Positions 45,114 to 55,289 are shown, counted from the first letter of the stretch. The stretch is 64,000 nucleotides of DNA from Heliorestis convoluta (GCF_009649955.1 NZ_CP045875.1:2275501-2339500); one strand, 5' to 3'. Program-made: numbers and translations. The notes: a model not told the origin generated them from the letters alone.

Positions 45114-46326
45114 ACGTTCTCGAACCCTTGCTTCTTATCAGAATCTTGTCTCTCCAGAACAATTGGTAAATATCGAAAAACTTGCGAAACCGCTGCAAAA
45201 CAAGACAATACAACACATTAATTCCACCTTTGTAGGTGGTGGTGTGGCCGAAATCTTACAGAGTTTGATTCCGTTGATGAAATCAATCGGCTTACAAGCT
45301 CAATGGGATGTCTTAACTGCGCAAAGTGATTTTTTTGAAGTAACGAAGGCCTTTCACAATGCTTTCCATGGTGAAAAGATTCATTTTCGTGAAGAAATGA
45401 TAAAAATTTACAACGATACTTTACAGCGAAACCTGTCTATTATCGATAAAAATGCAGACTTTGTTATTCTTCACGATCAACAGCCCCTTGGACTTGTTAA
45501 TGCCAAAAAAGGACAAAAAGGTCATTGGATCTGGTATTGTCACATCGATCCCATTGACGTAGACCCTAGAGTCTGGAACTTTCTGAGCCATTATGCTAGA
45601 CAATGTGATGCTGCCATTTATCATCTCGATGATTATGCCAAGCACCTTCCTCATAAGCAGTTTATTTTGCCACCGGCAATCGATCCTTTAAGTGATAAAA
45701 ATCGTGAGGTAACGTCAGAGGAAAGTGAAAAGGTCTTGCAATCTCTGGGAATATCAACAGATAGACCTTATGTTCTTCAAGTGTCTCGCTATGACCGCTT
45801 GAAAAATCCCTTTGGCCTTGTGCATGCCTATCTTGAATTGCTCAAAGTTTTTCCTTGTGATCTTATTTTTGCTGGCGGTGCCGCTGACGATGATCCTGAA
45901 GGTTTGGAAGTCTACAATGAGCTTAAAGAACTGACCAAAGATCATAGTACCATTCAAGTACTCAATTTATCACCAACGAGTCACCTAGAAATCAATGTAT
46001 TACAGCGTTCTGCTGCTGTTGTTGTTCAAAACTCCAGTCGTGAAGGTTTTGGCTTGACGGTAACAGAAGCCATGTGGAAAGGTAAGGCCGTCGTCTCAAC
46101 GCCTGTTGGCGGTATTCGCATGCAAGTGATACCTGGTAAAACAGGTCTAATGGCTTCTTCCGTTCAAGAGCTAACACAAGCCCTGTTGGAGCTCTTGCAG
46201 AACCCTTCACTGGCACAACAATTGGGCCAACAAGCAAAAGAGCATGTGCGACAAAACTTTATCACGCCTGTCTATCTCCAGCGTTGGTTAGAATTGATGA
46301 ATGACCTAGAAAATAAAAAAGCTTGA
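45082..46326 (+). CDS. treT: GT4 glycosyltransferase, TreT-like trehalose synthase
   Basis: About 414 residues. GT4-type C-terminal half with 'VLQVSRYDRLKNPFGLVHAY', 'VVVQNSSREGFGLTVTEAMWKGKAVVSTPVGG' and N-terminal 'INSTFVGGGVAEILQSLIPLM...HDQQPLG'. These match TreT (trehalose glycosyltransferring synthase), which makes trehalose from NDP-glucose and glucose. Located with otsA-otsB, it gives two routes to trehalose. A GTG at 45079 is also possible; GAGGTG 5 nt before the ATG at 45082 favours it. Sucrose-synthase-like GT4 enzymes are an alternative family. Confidence 0.85.
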   Translation: MVQFNPPSPRERSRTLASYQNLVSPEQLVNIEKLAKPLQNKTIQHINSTFVGGGVAEILQSLIPLMKSIGLQAQWDVLTAQSDFFEVTKAFHNAFHGEKIHFREEMIKIYNDTLQRNLSIIDKNADFVILHDQQPLGLVNAKKGQKGHWIWYCHIDPIDVDPRVWNFLSHYARQCDAAIYHLDDYAKHLPHKQFILPPAIDPLSDKNREVTSEESEKVLQSLGISTDRPYVLQVSRYDRLKNPFGLVHAYLELLKVFPCDLIFAGGAADDDPEGLEVYNELKELTKDHSTIQVLNLSPTSHLEINVLQRSAAVVVQNSSREGFGLTVTEAMWKGKAVVSTPVGGIRMQVIPGKTGLMASSVQELTQALLELLQNPSLAQQLGQQAKEHVRQNFITPVYLQRWLELMNDLENKKA

Positions 46327-46358
46327 GTAGCCTCTAAAGGTTGCTCAAGCTTTTTTTT
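46315..46358 (+). terminator. Terminator of the trehalose operon
   Basis: AAAAAAGCTTGAGTAGCCT pairs with AGGTTGCTCAAGCTTTTTT (one mismatch) and ends in Ts; it overlaps the last codons. Confidence 0.85.
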
Positions 46359-46428
46359 GTAAAGAGATTGAACGGACAGGACATAATAGTGTTAGATTTC
46401 GCTCAATCTATCGTGGGAGGTGAAAGTC

Positions 46429-46545
46429 GTGAAAAACAAAAAAAATAAAAAGAACCGTAACAATACAGAGCCAGCTAAACAGGTAAACACTGTGAGTCCT
46501 GGTGAACCTGAAGTTCGTAACTTGCCACAAAACCAAACAGACTAA
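46429..46545 (+). CDS. Small basic hydrophilic protein, 38 aa
   Basis: GTG start with GGGAGGTG 6 nt upstream. The product (MKNKKNKKNRNNTEPAKQV...) is rich in Lys and Asn with a 'PGEPEVRNLPQNQTD' end, reminiscent of small spore proteins, but not matched to a known family. Confidence 0.45.
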   Translation: MKNKKNKKNRNNTEPAKQVNTVSPGEPEVRNLPQNQTD

Positions 46546-46558
46546 GAAAGTAAATTAA

Positions 46559-46605
46559 AAGTCCCTTAATGACGTCATAAGTTCTAACGTCATTAAGGGA
46601 CTTGC
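46559..46605 (+). terminator. Strong hairpin between small genes
   Basis: A 17-bp stem (AAGTCCCTTAATGACGT with its complement at 46587-46603); T tract is weak, so termination is likely but not certain. Confidence 0.6.
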
Positions 46606-46661
46606 TTGCAAATTCTTTAATTTTCACGTATCGCAGAGAGTTCATAGGAGGTGTCACTAAG

Positions 46662-46874
46662 ATGGTAAAAAGAAAAAAGAGCATTGATACAGGCAAGGAA
46701 ACTGAGACAGTAAAAGAAGCTTTCCAAAGAGATCAGGCAGTTCAGGTAGAAAATTCCGACGCCATCCCAGCACATCATGCTGAAATCATTGCGAAAACAA
46801 ATATGGGCGTTCTTCCTACGCCTCTTTATTCCGAATTGGAAGATCCGGAAAGCTTTCGTAAAAGAAAGGAATAA
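46662..46874 (+). CDS. Hypothetical protein, 70 aa
   Basis: The ATG at 46662 has AGGAGGTG upstream. The product is basic at its start (MVKRKKSIDTGKETE), then acidic, ending 'ELEDPESFRKRKE'. No domain is recognised. The frame opens earlier at 46602 without a ribosome site. A hairpin follows at 46882-46908. Confidence 0.6.
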   Translation: MVKRKKSIDTGKETETVKEAFQRDQAVQVENSDAIPAHHAEIIAKTNMGVLPTPLYSELEDPESFRKRKE

Positions 46875-46914
46875 AAAATAAAAAACCGACATAGTAAGTC
46901 GGTTTGAAAAATCT

Positions 46915-46990
46915 TGGTTGCGGGGACAGGACTCGAACCTGTGGCCTTCGGGTTATGAGCCCGACGAGCTACCAACTGCTCCACCCCGCG
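46915..46990 (-). tRNA. tRNA-fMet (CAT anticodon)
   Basis: On the minus strand the gene begins CGCGGGGTGGAGCAG and ends with encoded CCA. The unpaired C1, the anticodon stem with three G-C pairs (GGG CTCATAA CCC) and anticodon CAT identify the initiator. The T arm reads ACAGGTTCGAGTCCTGT. It lies downstream of the minus-strand 23S fragment, a common place for tRNAs in rrn operons. Confidence 0.95.
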
Positions 46991-47126
46991 ACATTTTGTG
47001 TTCTACTTTTATAGTATAGGCAAGATACAAAGTTTTTATGCATTATATTCAATAATTTCTTCAAAAAATATCATGAATTTTGCACCTTGAAAGCTACACA
47101 GAGAAATATTCGCGATGTAAAGAGTA

Positions 47127-47328
<202 letters not shown>

Positions 47329-47570
47329 CCAAAAAATGGGAACCAGGGGCTTTGATATGTTATTGGCTTTTTATTAATAAAGAAAAATTTTACAGGGTTA
47401 AAAGTAAAGTATTCTCATTTTCTTCTTTAGTTCGTGGTATTGAATCAGACCTATCGTTAGAGAAAAAAAGACCGAAGGGATATCTTCCTTCGGTCGACTT
47501 GTATCCAACGAAAAAATCACAGGTTGCTAATAGATTTTTTTGTATTTTTTTACTTTGATGCAAGGCTATT

Positions 47571-47972
<402 letters not shown>

Positions 47973-48068
47973 CTCTTTACATCGCAAGTTTTTCTCTGTG
48001 TAGCTTTCAAGGTATAATTTTGATTCAATTAAAATGCAACTGAGAATTTAATAATCATAAGTAGAAGC

Positions 48069-48112
48069 AAAAGACCTTACAGCTGAATAAGAGCTGTGAG
48101 GTCTTTTTTTCT
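48069..48112 (+). terminator. rrn-type terminator downstream of the 23S fragment
   Basis: AAAGACCTTACAGCT pairs with AGCTGTGAGGTCTTT (one G-T pair), then TTTTTCT. It would end transcripts from the plus-strand 23S fragment. Confidence 0.8.
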
Positions 48113-48178
48113 AGAGAAATTCTTGCTCAGCATAAAGAAATTGAGTACTGGAAAAGAAAGCAAAAGGAATAAATCAAT

Positions 48179-48916
48179 ATGATTAACAAGGAAATGAAAG
48201 AGAAAACAAAAATCGTACCGATGGGTGATACAGCATGGGTCATTTACTGGCCAGATAAAATATCACCTACTATTAACGAGGAAGTACAAAAAGCAGCAGA
48301 AAAGATAAGGAAAGAGAATCCTCCCTGGCTAATCGAAGCTGTACCTACTTTTTCTTCCCTCGCCCTATACTATGACTGCTTACAATTTGATGGAGAAGAA
48401 GTAAAAAAAATTATAGCAAAACAACTCAAGAATCTTACAGAAACACAAAAAAAAGAAAAGAAAGAATGGGAGATTCCAGTTTGCTACGGTGGATCTTACG
48501 GACTTGATCTAGAAAATTTAAGCCGTGAAAAAAAACTAACGAAAGACGAGATCATCAAATTGCACACGCAGAAGCAGTACATCGTATACATGCTCGGTTT
48601 TATACCGGGATTTTGTTATCTCGGAGATGTCGATGAGCGCATTGCATCACCTCGTCTGGCAACACCACGAAAAGCAGTACCAGCAGGATCTGTAGGCATT
48701 GCAGGCCAGCAAACGGGCATTTACCCAGTAGAGGCACCGGGGGGGTGGCAAATTATCGGTCGGACGCCAATTAAAATGTATAACCCAGAAGATGGTGAAC
48801 CCGTTTTCGTTCAAGCAGGAGACTATATAAAATTTCGAGCTATCGCGGAAGAAGAATTTAATGAATGGAAAGTAAATCAAAGAGGGCCCGTAATGAAAGG
48901 AGTGTTAAAACAATAA
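48179..48916 (+). CDS. pxpB: 5-oxoprolinase subunit B
   Basis: 245 residues, KipI/PxpB family: 'DTAWVIYWPDKISPTINEEVQKAAEKI', 'VPTFSSLALYYD', 'HTQKQYIVYMLGFIPGFCYLGDVDERIASPRLATPRKAVPAGSVGIAGQQTGIYPVEAPGGWQIIGRTP'. With PxpC and PxpA it hydrolyses 5-oxoproline to glutamate using ATP. It is the first gene of pxpBCA, with an AAGGAA site before the ATG. Confidence 0.92.
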   Translation: MINKEMKEKTKIVPMGDTAWVIYWPDKISPTINEEVQKAAEKIRKENPPWLIEAVPTFSSLALYYDCLQFDGEEVKKIIAKQLKNLTETQKKEKKEWEIPVCYGGSYGLDLENLSREKKLTKDEIIKLHTQKQYIVYMLGFIPGFCYLGDVDERIASPRLATPRKAVPAGSVGIAGQQTGIYPVEAPGGWQIIGRTPIKMYNPEDGEPVFVQAGDYIKFRAIAEEEFNEWKVNQRGPVMKGVLKQ

Positions 48917-48987
48917 AGCGCATTTATCCAAAAGGATCAAGGATAAGAAACACCACCTAGGTAAAGGGTAATGCGCCAAGAATCATT

Positions 48988-50145
48988 ATGACTGTTGAAG
49001 TTTTAGAATCAGGCCTTTATACGACCATACAAGATAAAGGGCGTTATGGCTACCAGGCAGCAGGAATACCTGTATCAGGTGCTATGGACTCCTTTGCCCT
49101 ACAGGTAGCCAATCGACTCGTGGGCAATGAAACCAATAGAGGCGCATTAGAAATGACCTTACAAGGTCCAACATTGCTATTTGAAGAAGACTGCGAGGTT
49201 GCCATCACTGGGGCTGATATGACCCCAACATTAAATGACCAGCCAGTGCCATTGTGGGTAAACCTTTATATCCCTAAAGGAAGTATCCTTCGATTTGGTT
49301 ATGCTCAAAAAGGTTGTCATACCTATTTGGCTGTGGCAAAAGGATGGAAAGTTCCAGAAAAATTTGGTAGTACATCTACTTATGTCCGTGGTGCTATCGG
49401 GGGCTACCATGGAAGAGTAATCAAAAGAGGCGATATTCTTCTCCTCAATCAGAATCAAGTTAATCAAGAAGCAGAGAAAAAAATGGAACTACGAGCTCTC
49501 GAGCCAAACCGTACACCACAATATAACAATAAAATAAAAGTTGCAGTAATAGCAGGCCCGCAAGCAGAGTATTTTACAGACGAAGCATGGCAAACTTTTT
49601 ATCGACAAGTCTACCGCCTCACCACAGCAGCCAACCGAATGGGCTATCCCTTAGAACCAGTAGAAGGAAAATTACTCACTCGCAAAAGTAATAAAGAAAT
49701 GATTTCTGATGCCACAGCAGTTGGTGCAATTCAAGTACCTCCGAATGGACAACCTATCGTTCTCATGGCCGATCGCCAAACAACAGGTGGTTACCCCAAA
49801 ATCGCAACGGTTATCTCTGCCCATATATCTAGAATCGCACAGGCTCAACCGGGCAGCCTTATTCAGTTTGCAAAAACGGATCTTTCTAGGGCTCACCAAT
49901 TGGCAAGACAACAACAAAAAGTGATTGAAGAAAAAATAATAACAGGAGCCAAAGGCAAAGAAGCTTGGTTAGAGCAAGCATTGCTGCAACGAAGAAAAGT
50001 GATTGCACAAATTGAAAAAAGAAAAGGTCAAGAAAAAATTATTTACAGCATTACCTGGGAAAAAGAAAATGTAGGGAACGAAAAAAAATCAAAAAATATT
50101 TTTCATCAAAAAGCTGTTATTTATCCTGAAATAATAGACAGTTAA
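48988..50145 (+). CDS. pxpC: 5-oxoprolinase subunit C
   Basis: 385 residues, KipA/biotin-dependent-carboxyltransferase-like: 'VLESGLYTTIQDKGRYGYQAAGIPVSGAMDSFALQVANRLVGN' and 'GGYPKIATVISAHISRIAQAQPG'. It is the partner of PxpB. A lysine/glutamine-rich extension of about 60 residues follows the domain. No strong ribosome site is seen near the ATG. It lies between pxpB and pxpA. Confidence 0.92.
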   Translation: MTVEVLESGLYTTIQDKGRYGYQAAGIPVSGAMDSFALQVANRLVGNETNRGALEMTLQGPTLLFEEDCEVAITGADMTPTLNDQPVPLWVNLYIPKGSILRFGYAQKGCHTYLAVAKGWKVPEKFGSTSTYVRGAIGGYHGRVIKRGDILLLNQNQVNQEAEKKMELRALEPNRTPQYNNKIKVAVIAGPQAEYFTDEAWQTFYRQVYRLTTAANRMGYPLEPVEGKLLTRKSNKEMISDATAVGAIQVPPNGQPIVLMADRQTTGGYPKIATVISAHISRIAQAQPGSLIQFAKTDLSRAHQLARQQQKVIEEKIITGAKGKEAWLEQALLQRRKVIAQIEKRKGQEKIIYSITWEKENVGNEKKSKNIFHQKAVIYPEIIDS

Positions 50146-50208
50146 CATAGAAAGATTCACCTTGGTTCTTTTATAAAGTAAATCTAATAGAAAGGCTGGC
50201 AAAAACTT

Positions 50209-50967
50209 ATGCAGATAGACGTAAACTGTGACCTCGGTGAAAGCTACGGCATCTATAGGATAGGTTCCGATGAAGCTATGATGCCACTGGTGTCATCCGT
50301 AAACATTGCTTGTGGCTTTCACGGCGGTGATGCAGATACCATGGCAGAGACAGTAGAAAAGGCCTTAAAGCATGGAAAAGCAATCGGAGCTCATCCTGGT
50401 TATCCTGATCTACAGGGCTTCGGACGTCGCCACATGGCAATGACGCCATCGGAAGTGATCAATGTAATGATCTATCAAATTGGCGCACTAGATGGATTTA
50501 TACGCGCAGCCGGTGGACAACTACACCACGTTAAACCACATGGTGCTTTGTATAACAAAGGAGCCATCGATCCTGCTTTGGCCGATGCGATTGCAAGTGC
50601 TATCAAGAAATTGAATCCTCAACTCTTTCTCTACGGCCTAGCTGGTTCAGAACTATGTAAGGCAGGTCAACGGCAAGGTTTAAAAGTAGTGCGAGAAGCA
50701 TTTGTTGATCGAACATACCAGGAAGATGGCACTTTAACACCGCGGCAGCAAGAAAAAGCCCTTATTCACGACGCAGATCAAGCGCTTCAACAAGCATTAT
50801 CAATTATCGAAAAAAAAGCAGTACAAACTACAACAGGCACGTGGATATCCTTAGAAGCAGATAGCTTATGCCTTCATGGTGATAATGAAAAAGCTGTTGA
50901 ACTCGCTCAATATCTTAGAAAAAAGTTTTCAGAAAAAAACATCACAATTAAGGCTCCTTTTTGCTAA
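50209..50967 (+). CDS. pxpA: 5-oxoprolinase subunit A
   Basis: 252 residues, LamB/YcsF family: 'DVNCDLGESYG', 'VNIACGFHGGDADTM', 'IGAHPGYPDLQGFGRR', 'HVKPHGALYN' and 'EAFVDRTYQEDGTL'. It completes the PxpABC complex. An AAAGG site precedes the ATG. Confidence 0.95.
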   Translation: MQIDVNCDLGESYGIYRIGSDEAMMPLVSSVNIACGFHGGDADTMAETVEKALKHGKAIGAHPGYPDLQGFGRRHMAMTPSEVINVMIYQIGALDGFIRAAGGQLHHVKPHGALYNKGAIDPALADAIASAIKKLNPQLFLYGLAGSELCKAGQRQGLKVVREAFVDRTYQEDGTLTPRQQEKALIHDADQALQQALSIIEKKAVQTTTGTWISLEADSLCLHGDNEKAVELAQYLRKKFSEKNITIKAPFC

Positions 50968-51147
50968 AAAAGGGTTATAACAATAATTTTTCATAAAGAG
51001 GCCCAATTATTTAACTACATGAAGGCCTCAACTTGTCAAAATTTTTTATCAAATTAACTTTTTTACTATCCAGTGGAACCAAAAAGTCTTATCAGGAATA
51101 CATTACCACTGAAATAAAGACCAACTCTTGATAAGGAGTGAAGTACA

Positions 51148-51615
51148 TTGGATTGGTGGATGATGCCTGCGCAACGTCCGATGATGTGTGATCACTTACG
51201 TGGCATGATTGGTGAAACCATGAGGGCTGAAGTAAGACACCCCAGTGGGATGCGCACTTACACAGGTCGACTCGTTGCAGTAGGAGATGACTTTATCGAG
51301 CTAGAAATAGGTGAAGCAGACGATAGAGCAAGATACTATGAAGTAGAGTCATCAACAATACCAAATGAGCCAGAACACCTCTATCCTTTAGAATCAGGAC
51401 AATATGAAGAATCAGTTGGACCTATGGCACCGATGGATCAATTAAGTCCGATGGATGAAAGTGGACTATACTCACAAGTAGAACAATACAGTCAAGGTGA
51501 TGAAGTAGAAAGCCAACAATTTATTGGAGGACCTTTTTCACGACTCCTGATTCCCCTTGTGTTACTATCCACTCTCTATACCTATCCCCGTCGACGCCGT
51601 CGTCGCTACTGGTAA
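51148..51615 (+). CDS. Hypothetical protein, 155 aa, arginine-rich tail
   Basis: TTG start with AAGGAG about 9 nt upstream. The middle resembles a small beta-barrel ('MRAEVRHPSGMRTYTGRLVAVGDDFIELEI'), of the kind seen in Sm-like or spore-coat proteins. An acidic, methionine/proline-rich stretch follows, then a hydrophobic patch ('RLLIPLVLLSTLYTY') and a tail of six arginines plus Tyr-Trp. Function is unknown. A good terminator follows at 51626. Confidence 0.6.
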   Translation: MDWWMMPAQRPMMCDHLRGMIGETMRAEVRHPSGMRTYTGRLVAVGDDFIELEIGEADDRARYYEVESSTIPNEPEHLYPLESGQYEESVGPMAPMDQLSPMDESGLYSQVEQYSQGDEVESQQFIGGPFSRLLIPLVLLSTLYTYPRRRRRRYW

Positions 51616-51625
51616 CAATACCCAC

Positions 51626-51661
51626 AAAAAACCCTCTTGCATGGTAAGCAAGAGGGTTTTT
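51626..51661 (+). terminator. Terminator
   Basis: AAAAAACCCTCTTGC pairs with GCAAGAGGGTTTTTT across a short loop. Confidence 0.9.
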
Positions 51662-51890
51662 TCATAGATACGTCAAGGAGAACATAAGCTATTTTTTATA
51701 TAACGTAATAAAAAAAGAAATTCTAGGCTGTGAAGGAGCAGCATAAAATATTTTTTCGCATAACCTTTTATTTCCAATGCCATCCTAAAAAGTGAAAATA
51801 ATATCGTTGACAAGACGAAAGGAACGACATAAAATAAAGATGAAACTGAGATTCAATATCGATAACAAAGAATACGGGGAGGGTTACACG

Positions 51891-52511
51891 ATGGCTCCAA
51901 CTGTAATTCACTGGAAAAAGAGCCTTGACCAGAAAGAGTCCGTGCAAGTTAGATTTGAGAAATGGCTTTTTGTTAACTTATCAAAAGTAATTATCGGTGG
52001 AAAAACAGGTGAGTTAATCCGTTTTAAAGCACCCTTTTTCCGTAAAAGCTTGCTAGAAACATTGCGTGATGGAGAAAAACTATCACATCAATGGGGCCTT
52101 GAGGTATTCGTATTACGAAAATGTCACAACTGCGCCCATGTTATTTTTTATGACTCTCAGCGGTTAGAAGATGCTTTAGATGAAGCGAGAAAGACGCCTC
52201 TATTAGAGCGCTTGCAATACGATCAACAAATTACGGGGAAAGAGTTTTTAGAACAGTTACGCCATAAGTGGCAGCACAAAGGGACCATTCCTCATGAGAT
52301 TGGAATCGCTGCTGGCTATCCTGTCAAAGATATTCTAGGGTTTATGGGCTTAGCGCCCTTACCACTCACCACCGTCTGCGGATGGCAAATCTATGGCGAT
52401 GCCAACCCATCTTTGATCATGAAAGAACGCTTTGATCAAGCGCAACGATGGGCCATGGATTATATTGATGTCGATCAATCTATTTTTTTACGGGATGAGC
52501 TTCGTCATTAA
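51891..52511 (+). CDS. DUF3793 family protein
   Basis: 206 residues from the ATG at 51891, which has GGGGAGGG 7 nt upstream; the open frame begins at 51792. The C-terminal half has the DUF3793 pattern ('IPHEIGIAAGYPVKDILGFMGL', 'CGWQIYGDANPSLIMKERFDQAQRWAM'). The domain is common in clostridia and heliobacteria, often near Fe-S or metal-handling genes; its function is not known. A terminator lies at 52582-52614. Confidence 0.8.
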   Translation: MAPTVIHWKKSLDQKESVQVRFEKWLFVNLSKVIIGGKTGELIRFKAPFFRKSLLETLRDGEKLSHQWGLEVFVLRKCHNCAHVIFYDSQRLEDALDEARKTPLLERLQYDQQITGKEFLEQLRHKWQHKGTIPHEIGIAAGYPVKDILGFMGLAPLPLTTVCGWQIYGDANPSLIMKERFDQAQRWAMDYIDVDQSIFLRDELRH

Positions 52512-52581
52512 GAAAAATAACTTCCACAGTAAACAGAATTTTCCCAATATATATTTTTTTCAATAATAATACTATAAGAGA

Positions 52582-52616
52582 AAAAGAGCCTATTAAGAGA
52601 GGCTCTTTTTCTTATG
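52582..52616 (+). terminator. Terminator upstream of pdxST
   Basis: AAAAAGAGCCT pairs with AGGCTCTTTTT around AATTAAGAG-like loop; T run follows. Confidence 0.8.
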
Positions 52617-52763
52617 CTTTTGACAGACCTTGTTAGGTTTTGCAGGTTAGTGTAGAATATTTAGGTAGTCGTGGATAGACTAGATTGAGTAGCACTAAAG
52701 GGCATTCCCGGCGCGGGAGGCCAGATGGGAGCCCGAACATCGCACGGGGAGGAAGGAAAATAA

Positions 52764-53660
52764 ATGACAGACGTAAAAGCAGAAAAGGGAACTTGGACTG
52801 TAAAGAAAGGTCTTGCTGACATGCTCAAAGGTGGCGTGATCATGGATGTTACAACGCCAGAGCAAGCAAAAATTGCAGAAGAAGCTGGCGCTTGTGCCGT
52901 AATGGCCTTAGAAAGGGTGCCTGCTGATATCAGAGCCGCTGGTGGCGTCGCTCGCATGGCTGATCCGACTGTCGTTCTACGTATTATGGACGCTGTTACC
53001 ATTCCAGTCATGGCGAAAGCACGGATTGGTCACTTTGTAGAAGCACAAGTGTTAGAGTCACTCGGTGCAGACTACATTGACGAATCAGAAGTTCTTACAC
53101 CAGCTGATGATCTCTATCATATCAACAAGAATGACTTCAAAGTTCCTTTTGTCTGTGGAGCTCGCAACTTAGGGGAAGCCCTTCGTCGTATTGGTGAAGG
53201 TGCCGCCATGATTCGAACAAAAGGTGAGCCTGGCACAGGCAACGTTGTAGAAGCCGTTCGTCATGCTCGTCAAGTTCTGAGCGATATTCGCAAGCTTGTG
53301 AATATGCCAGAAGAAGAAATGATGACATTTGCGAAAGAAATTGGAGCACCTTTTGATCTGCTTCGCCAAGTGGCGAAAGAAGGTCGTTTGCCTGTTGTCA
53401 ACTTTGCAGCAGGTGGTATTGCCACGCCTGCCGATGCAGCTTTGATGATGCAAATCGGTGTAGATGGCGTATTTGTCGGCTCCGGTATCTTCAAATCAGG
53501 CGACCCCGTTCGTCGCGCCAAAGCCATTGTAGCCGCTACAACCCACTACAACGATCCCAAGATTATTGCAGAAGTCTCCAAAGACTTAGGCGAACCCATG
53601 GTGGGCATTGAGATTCCTACCATTCCTGCTGAGCAACGGATGCAAGAGCGAGGCTGGTAG
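52764..53660 (+). CDS. pdxS: Pyridoxal 5'-phosphate synthase subunit PdxS
   Basis: 298 residues, a (beta/alpha)8 enzyme with the highly conserved PdxS core ('[46 protein letters not shown]', '[13 protein letters not shown]', '[12 protein letters not shown]'). With PdxT it makes PLP from ribose-5-phosphate, glyceraldehyde-3-phosphate and glutamine. A candidate promoter (TTGTTA, 17 nt, TAGAAT) lies about 110 nt upstream. GGGGAGGAAGG precedes the ATG. Confidence 0.97.
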   Translation: MTDVKAEKGTWTVKKGLADMLKGGVIMDVTTPEQAKIAEEAGACAVMALERVPADIRAAGGVARMADPTVVLRIMDAVTIPVMAKARIGHFVEAQVLESLGADYIDESEVLTPADDLYHINKNDFKVPFVCGARNLGEALRRIGEGAAMIRTKGEPGTGNVVEAVRHARQVLSDIRKLVNMPEEEMMTFAKEIGAPFDLLRQVAKEGRLPVVNFAAGGIATPADAALMMQIGVDGVFVGSGIFKSGDPVRRAKAIVAATTHYNDPKIIAEVSKDLGEPMVGIEIPTIPAEQRMQERGW

Positions 53661-53666
53661 AAGTCC

Positions 53667-54248
53667 ATGAGAAGAAAAATCGGCTTATTGGCCATGCAAG
53701 GTGCTTTTGTAGACCATGAGAAGGTGATGCAAAAGCTCGATTGCGAAACGCTACAAGTTCGTACGCCAGAACAGCTTGGTCAAGTTGACGGTTTGATCAT
53801 ACCCGGTGGAGAAAGCACGACCATTGGAAAGCTCATGGACCAGTTTGGTCTTGTTGATGCCGTTACAGAAAGAGTTCGTAACGGCATGCCGATCTGGGGA
53901 ACTTGCGCTGGTATGATTTTGCTAGCAAAAGAAATTGAAGGTTCTGATCAACTACGACTGGGTCTTATGGACTTAAAAGTTCGACGCAATGCCTTCGGTC
54001 GGCAAGTCGATTCTTTTGAAGCGCCTCTTCAGATAGAAGAACTCGGACAAGAGCCTTTTCCTGCTGTTTTCATCCGGGCTCCATATATTGCTGAGAAAAG
54101 TGACAATGTATCAATCTTAGCAACGTACCAGGACAAAATTGTTGCAGTGCGCCAAGGTTGTTGCCTAGCTGCAGCATTTCACCCTGAATTGACTGCAGAC
54201 AGTCGTATGCATCAATACTTTCTTGACATGGTGAACCAATCCCTGTAA
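53667..54248 (+). CDS. pdxT: Pyridoxal 5'-phosphate synthase glutaminase PdxT
   Basis: 193 residues. Glutaminase motif 'LIIPGGEST', nucleophile Cys in 'WGTCAGMILLA', catalytic 'FHPELT' His-Glu. It supplies ammonia to PdxS. It starts 6 nt after pdxS, so the two are coupled. Confidence 0.97.
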   Translation: MRRKIGLLAMQGAFVDHEKVMQKLDCETLQVRTPEQLGQVDGLIIPGGESTTIGKLMDQFGLVDAVTERVRNGMPIWGTCAGMILLAKEIEGSDQLRLGLMDLKVRRNAFGRQVDSFEAPLQIEELGQEPFPAVFIRAPYIAEKSDNVSILATYQDKIVAVRQGCCLAAAFHPELTADSRMHQYFLDMVNQSL

Positions 54249-54356
54249 AATTTGAAAAAACAAAGTCATAGTTTTTACAGAATGAATATATCTTTTTATG
54301 TCTCTATCCAAGGGAACAGAAAGATGGATCGTCTTCTATGGTGGTGAAAGAAACGA

Positions 54357-55289
54357 ATGGGCATATATCGAGGAAATGGCGTAGAATTATACTATGAACT
54401 CCATGGACCTCATGATGCCCCTGTCCTCGTTTTTACTCATGGAGCAGGATGGGATCATGAGCAGTGGACTCCACAGATTAAAGAATTTTCTAAGGATTAT
54501 CGTGTCCTTGTCTGGGATATTCGCAGCCATGGTCGCTCTTCCTGCTCTAATGAAGCCCTAGAAGGGAAGTTATTTAGCCAGGATTTGCTCCATTTATTGG
54601 ACCATTTAGATATTGAAAAAGCAGTTCTAGCTGGCTGCTCCATGGGAGGGCATATCTCTCTTCGTGCTGCTGTAGAAAGACCTGACAAAGTCGCAGCTGT
54701 TGTTGCCATGGGGACACCTGTGACAAGTGCTTTTAACTGGTATAATCGATTGGGACGCTGTTTTAAAGAACGATCCATACGCAAAATGACGATGGAAATC
54801 GTCGATATGTCCCTGCAATCCTTTTCCTTTTTTGCCTATGGCTTATCGATGCGCATGCTTTCGATGGAAACACTGGCGAAGCTTCATGCGAAAGGTTTAA
54901 GCATGATTAGCCCACAGTTAAGAGAATATTTTTATCAGGTTACTGTAAAGCATAAGAAAGAACAATGGATCCGCATTTTCAATACGGTGTCAAGAATGGA
55001 GCTTTTGGAAGACCTTCCTAAAGTATCTTGCCCCACCATGGTGATTGAAGGCGATGCTGAGTGGATGATGCGTCGACAGCATCGATACATTTGTGAATGT
55101 ATTGATGGAACAGTGCACTGTCTCGTCAGCGACGCAGGACATGCAGCCAATCTTGACAATCCGGAAAAAGTAAATAGCCTGCTACGGGATTTTTTAGACA
55201 AGACGGTTTTTACTCCTGTAGAGCCAGCAGCAGAAAATCCCAAAGCCTCAGCTTTGCCGCCAGTGAATTGGCCTGCTTGTCAGCCCTAG
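54357..55289 (+). CDS. Alpha/beta hydrolase
   Basis: 310 residues, alpha/beta-hydrolase fold: oxyanion region 'FTHGAGWDHEQW', nucleophile Ser in 'AGCSMGGHIS' (about residue 98), acid in the 'VIEGDAEW' strand and catalytic His in 'SDAGHAANLDNP'. The substrate is unknown. The C-terminal about 25 residues are proline/alanine-rich. GGTGGTGA precedes the ATG; it lies between pdxT and the T-box leader, read the same way. Confidence 0.85.
   Translation: MGIYRGNGVELYYELHGPHDAPVLVFTHGAGWDHEQWTPQIKEFSKDYRVLVWDIRSHGRSSCSNEALEGKLFSQDLLHLLDHLDIEKAVLAGCSMGGHISLRAAVERPDKVAAVVAMGTPVTSAFNWYNRLGRCFKERSIRKMTMEIVDMSLQSFSFFAYGLSMRMLSMETLAKLHAKGLSMISPQLREYFYQVTVKHKKEQWIRIFNTVSRMELLEDLPKVSCPTMVIEGDAEWMMRRQHRYICECIDGTVHCLVSDAGHAANLDNPEKVNSLLRDFLDKTVFTPVEPAAENPKASALPPVNWPACQP

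Noticed and set aside
52617-52763. Riboswitch-like leader before pdxS
   Set aside because: GC-rich repeats such as GGCGCGGGAGG are present, but no known aptamer core or terminator-antiterminator pair was found.
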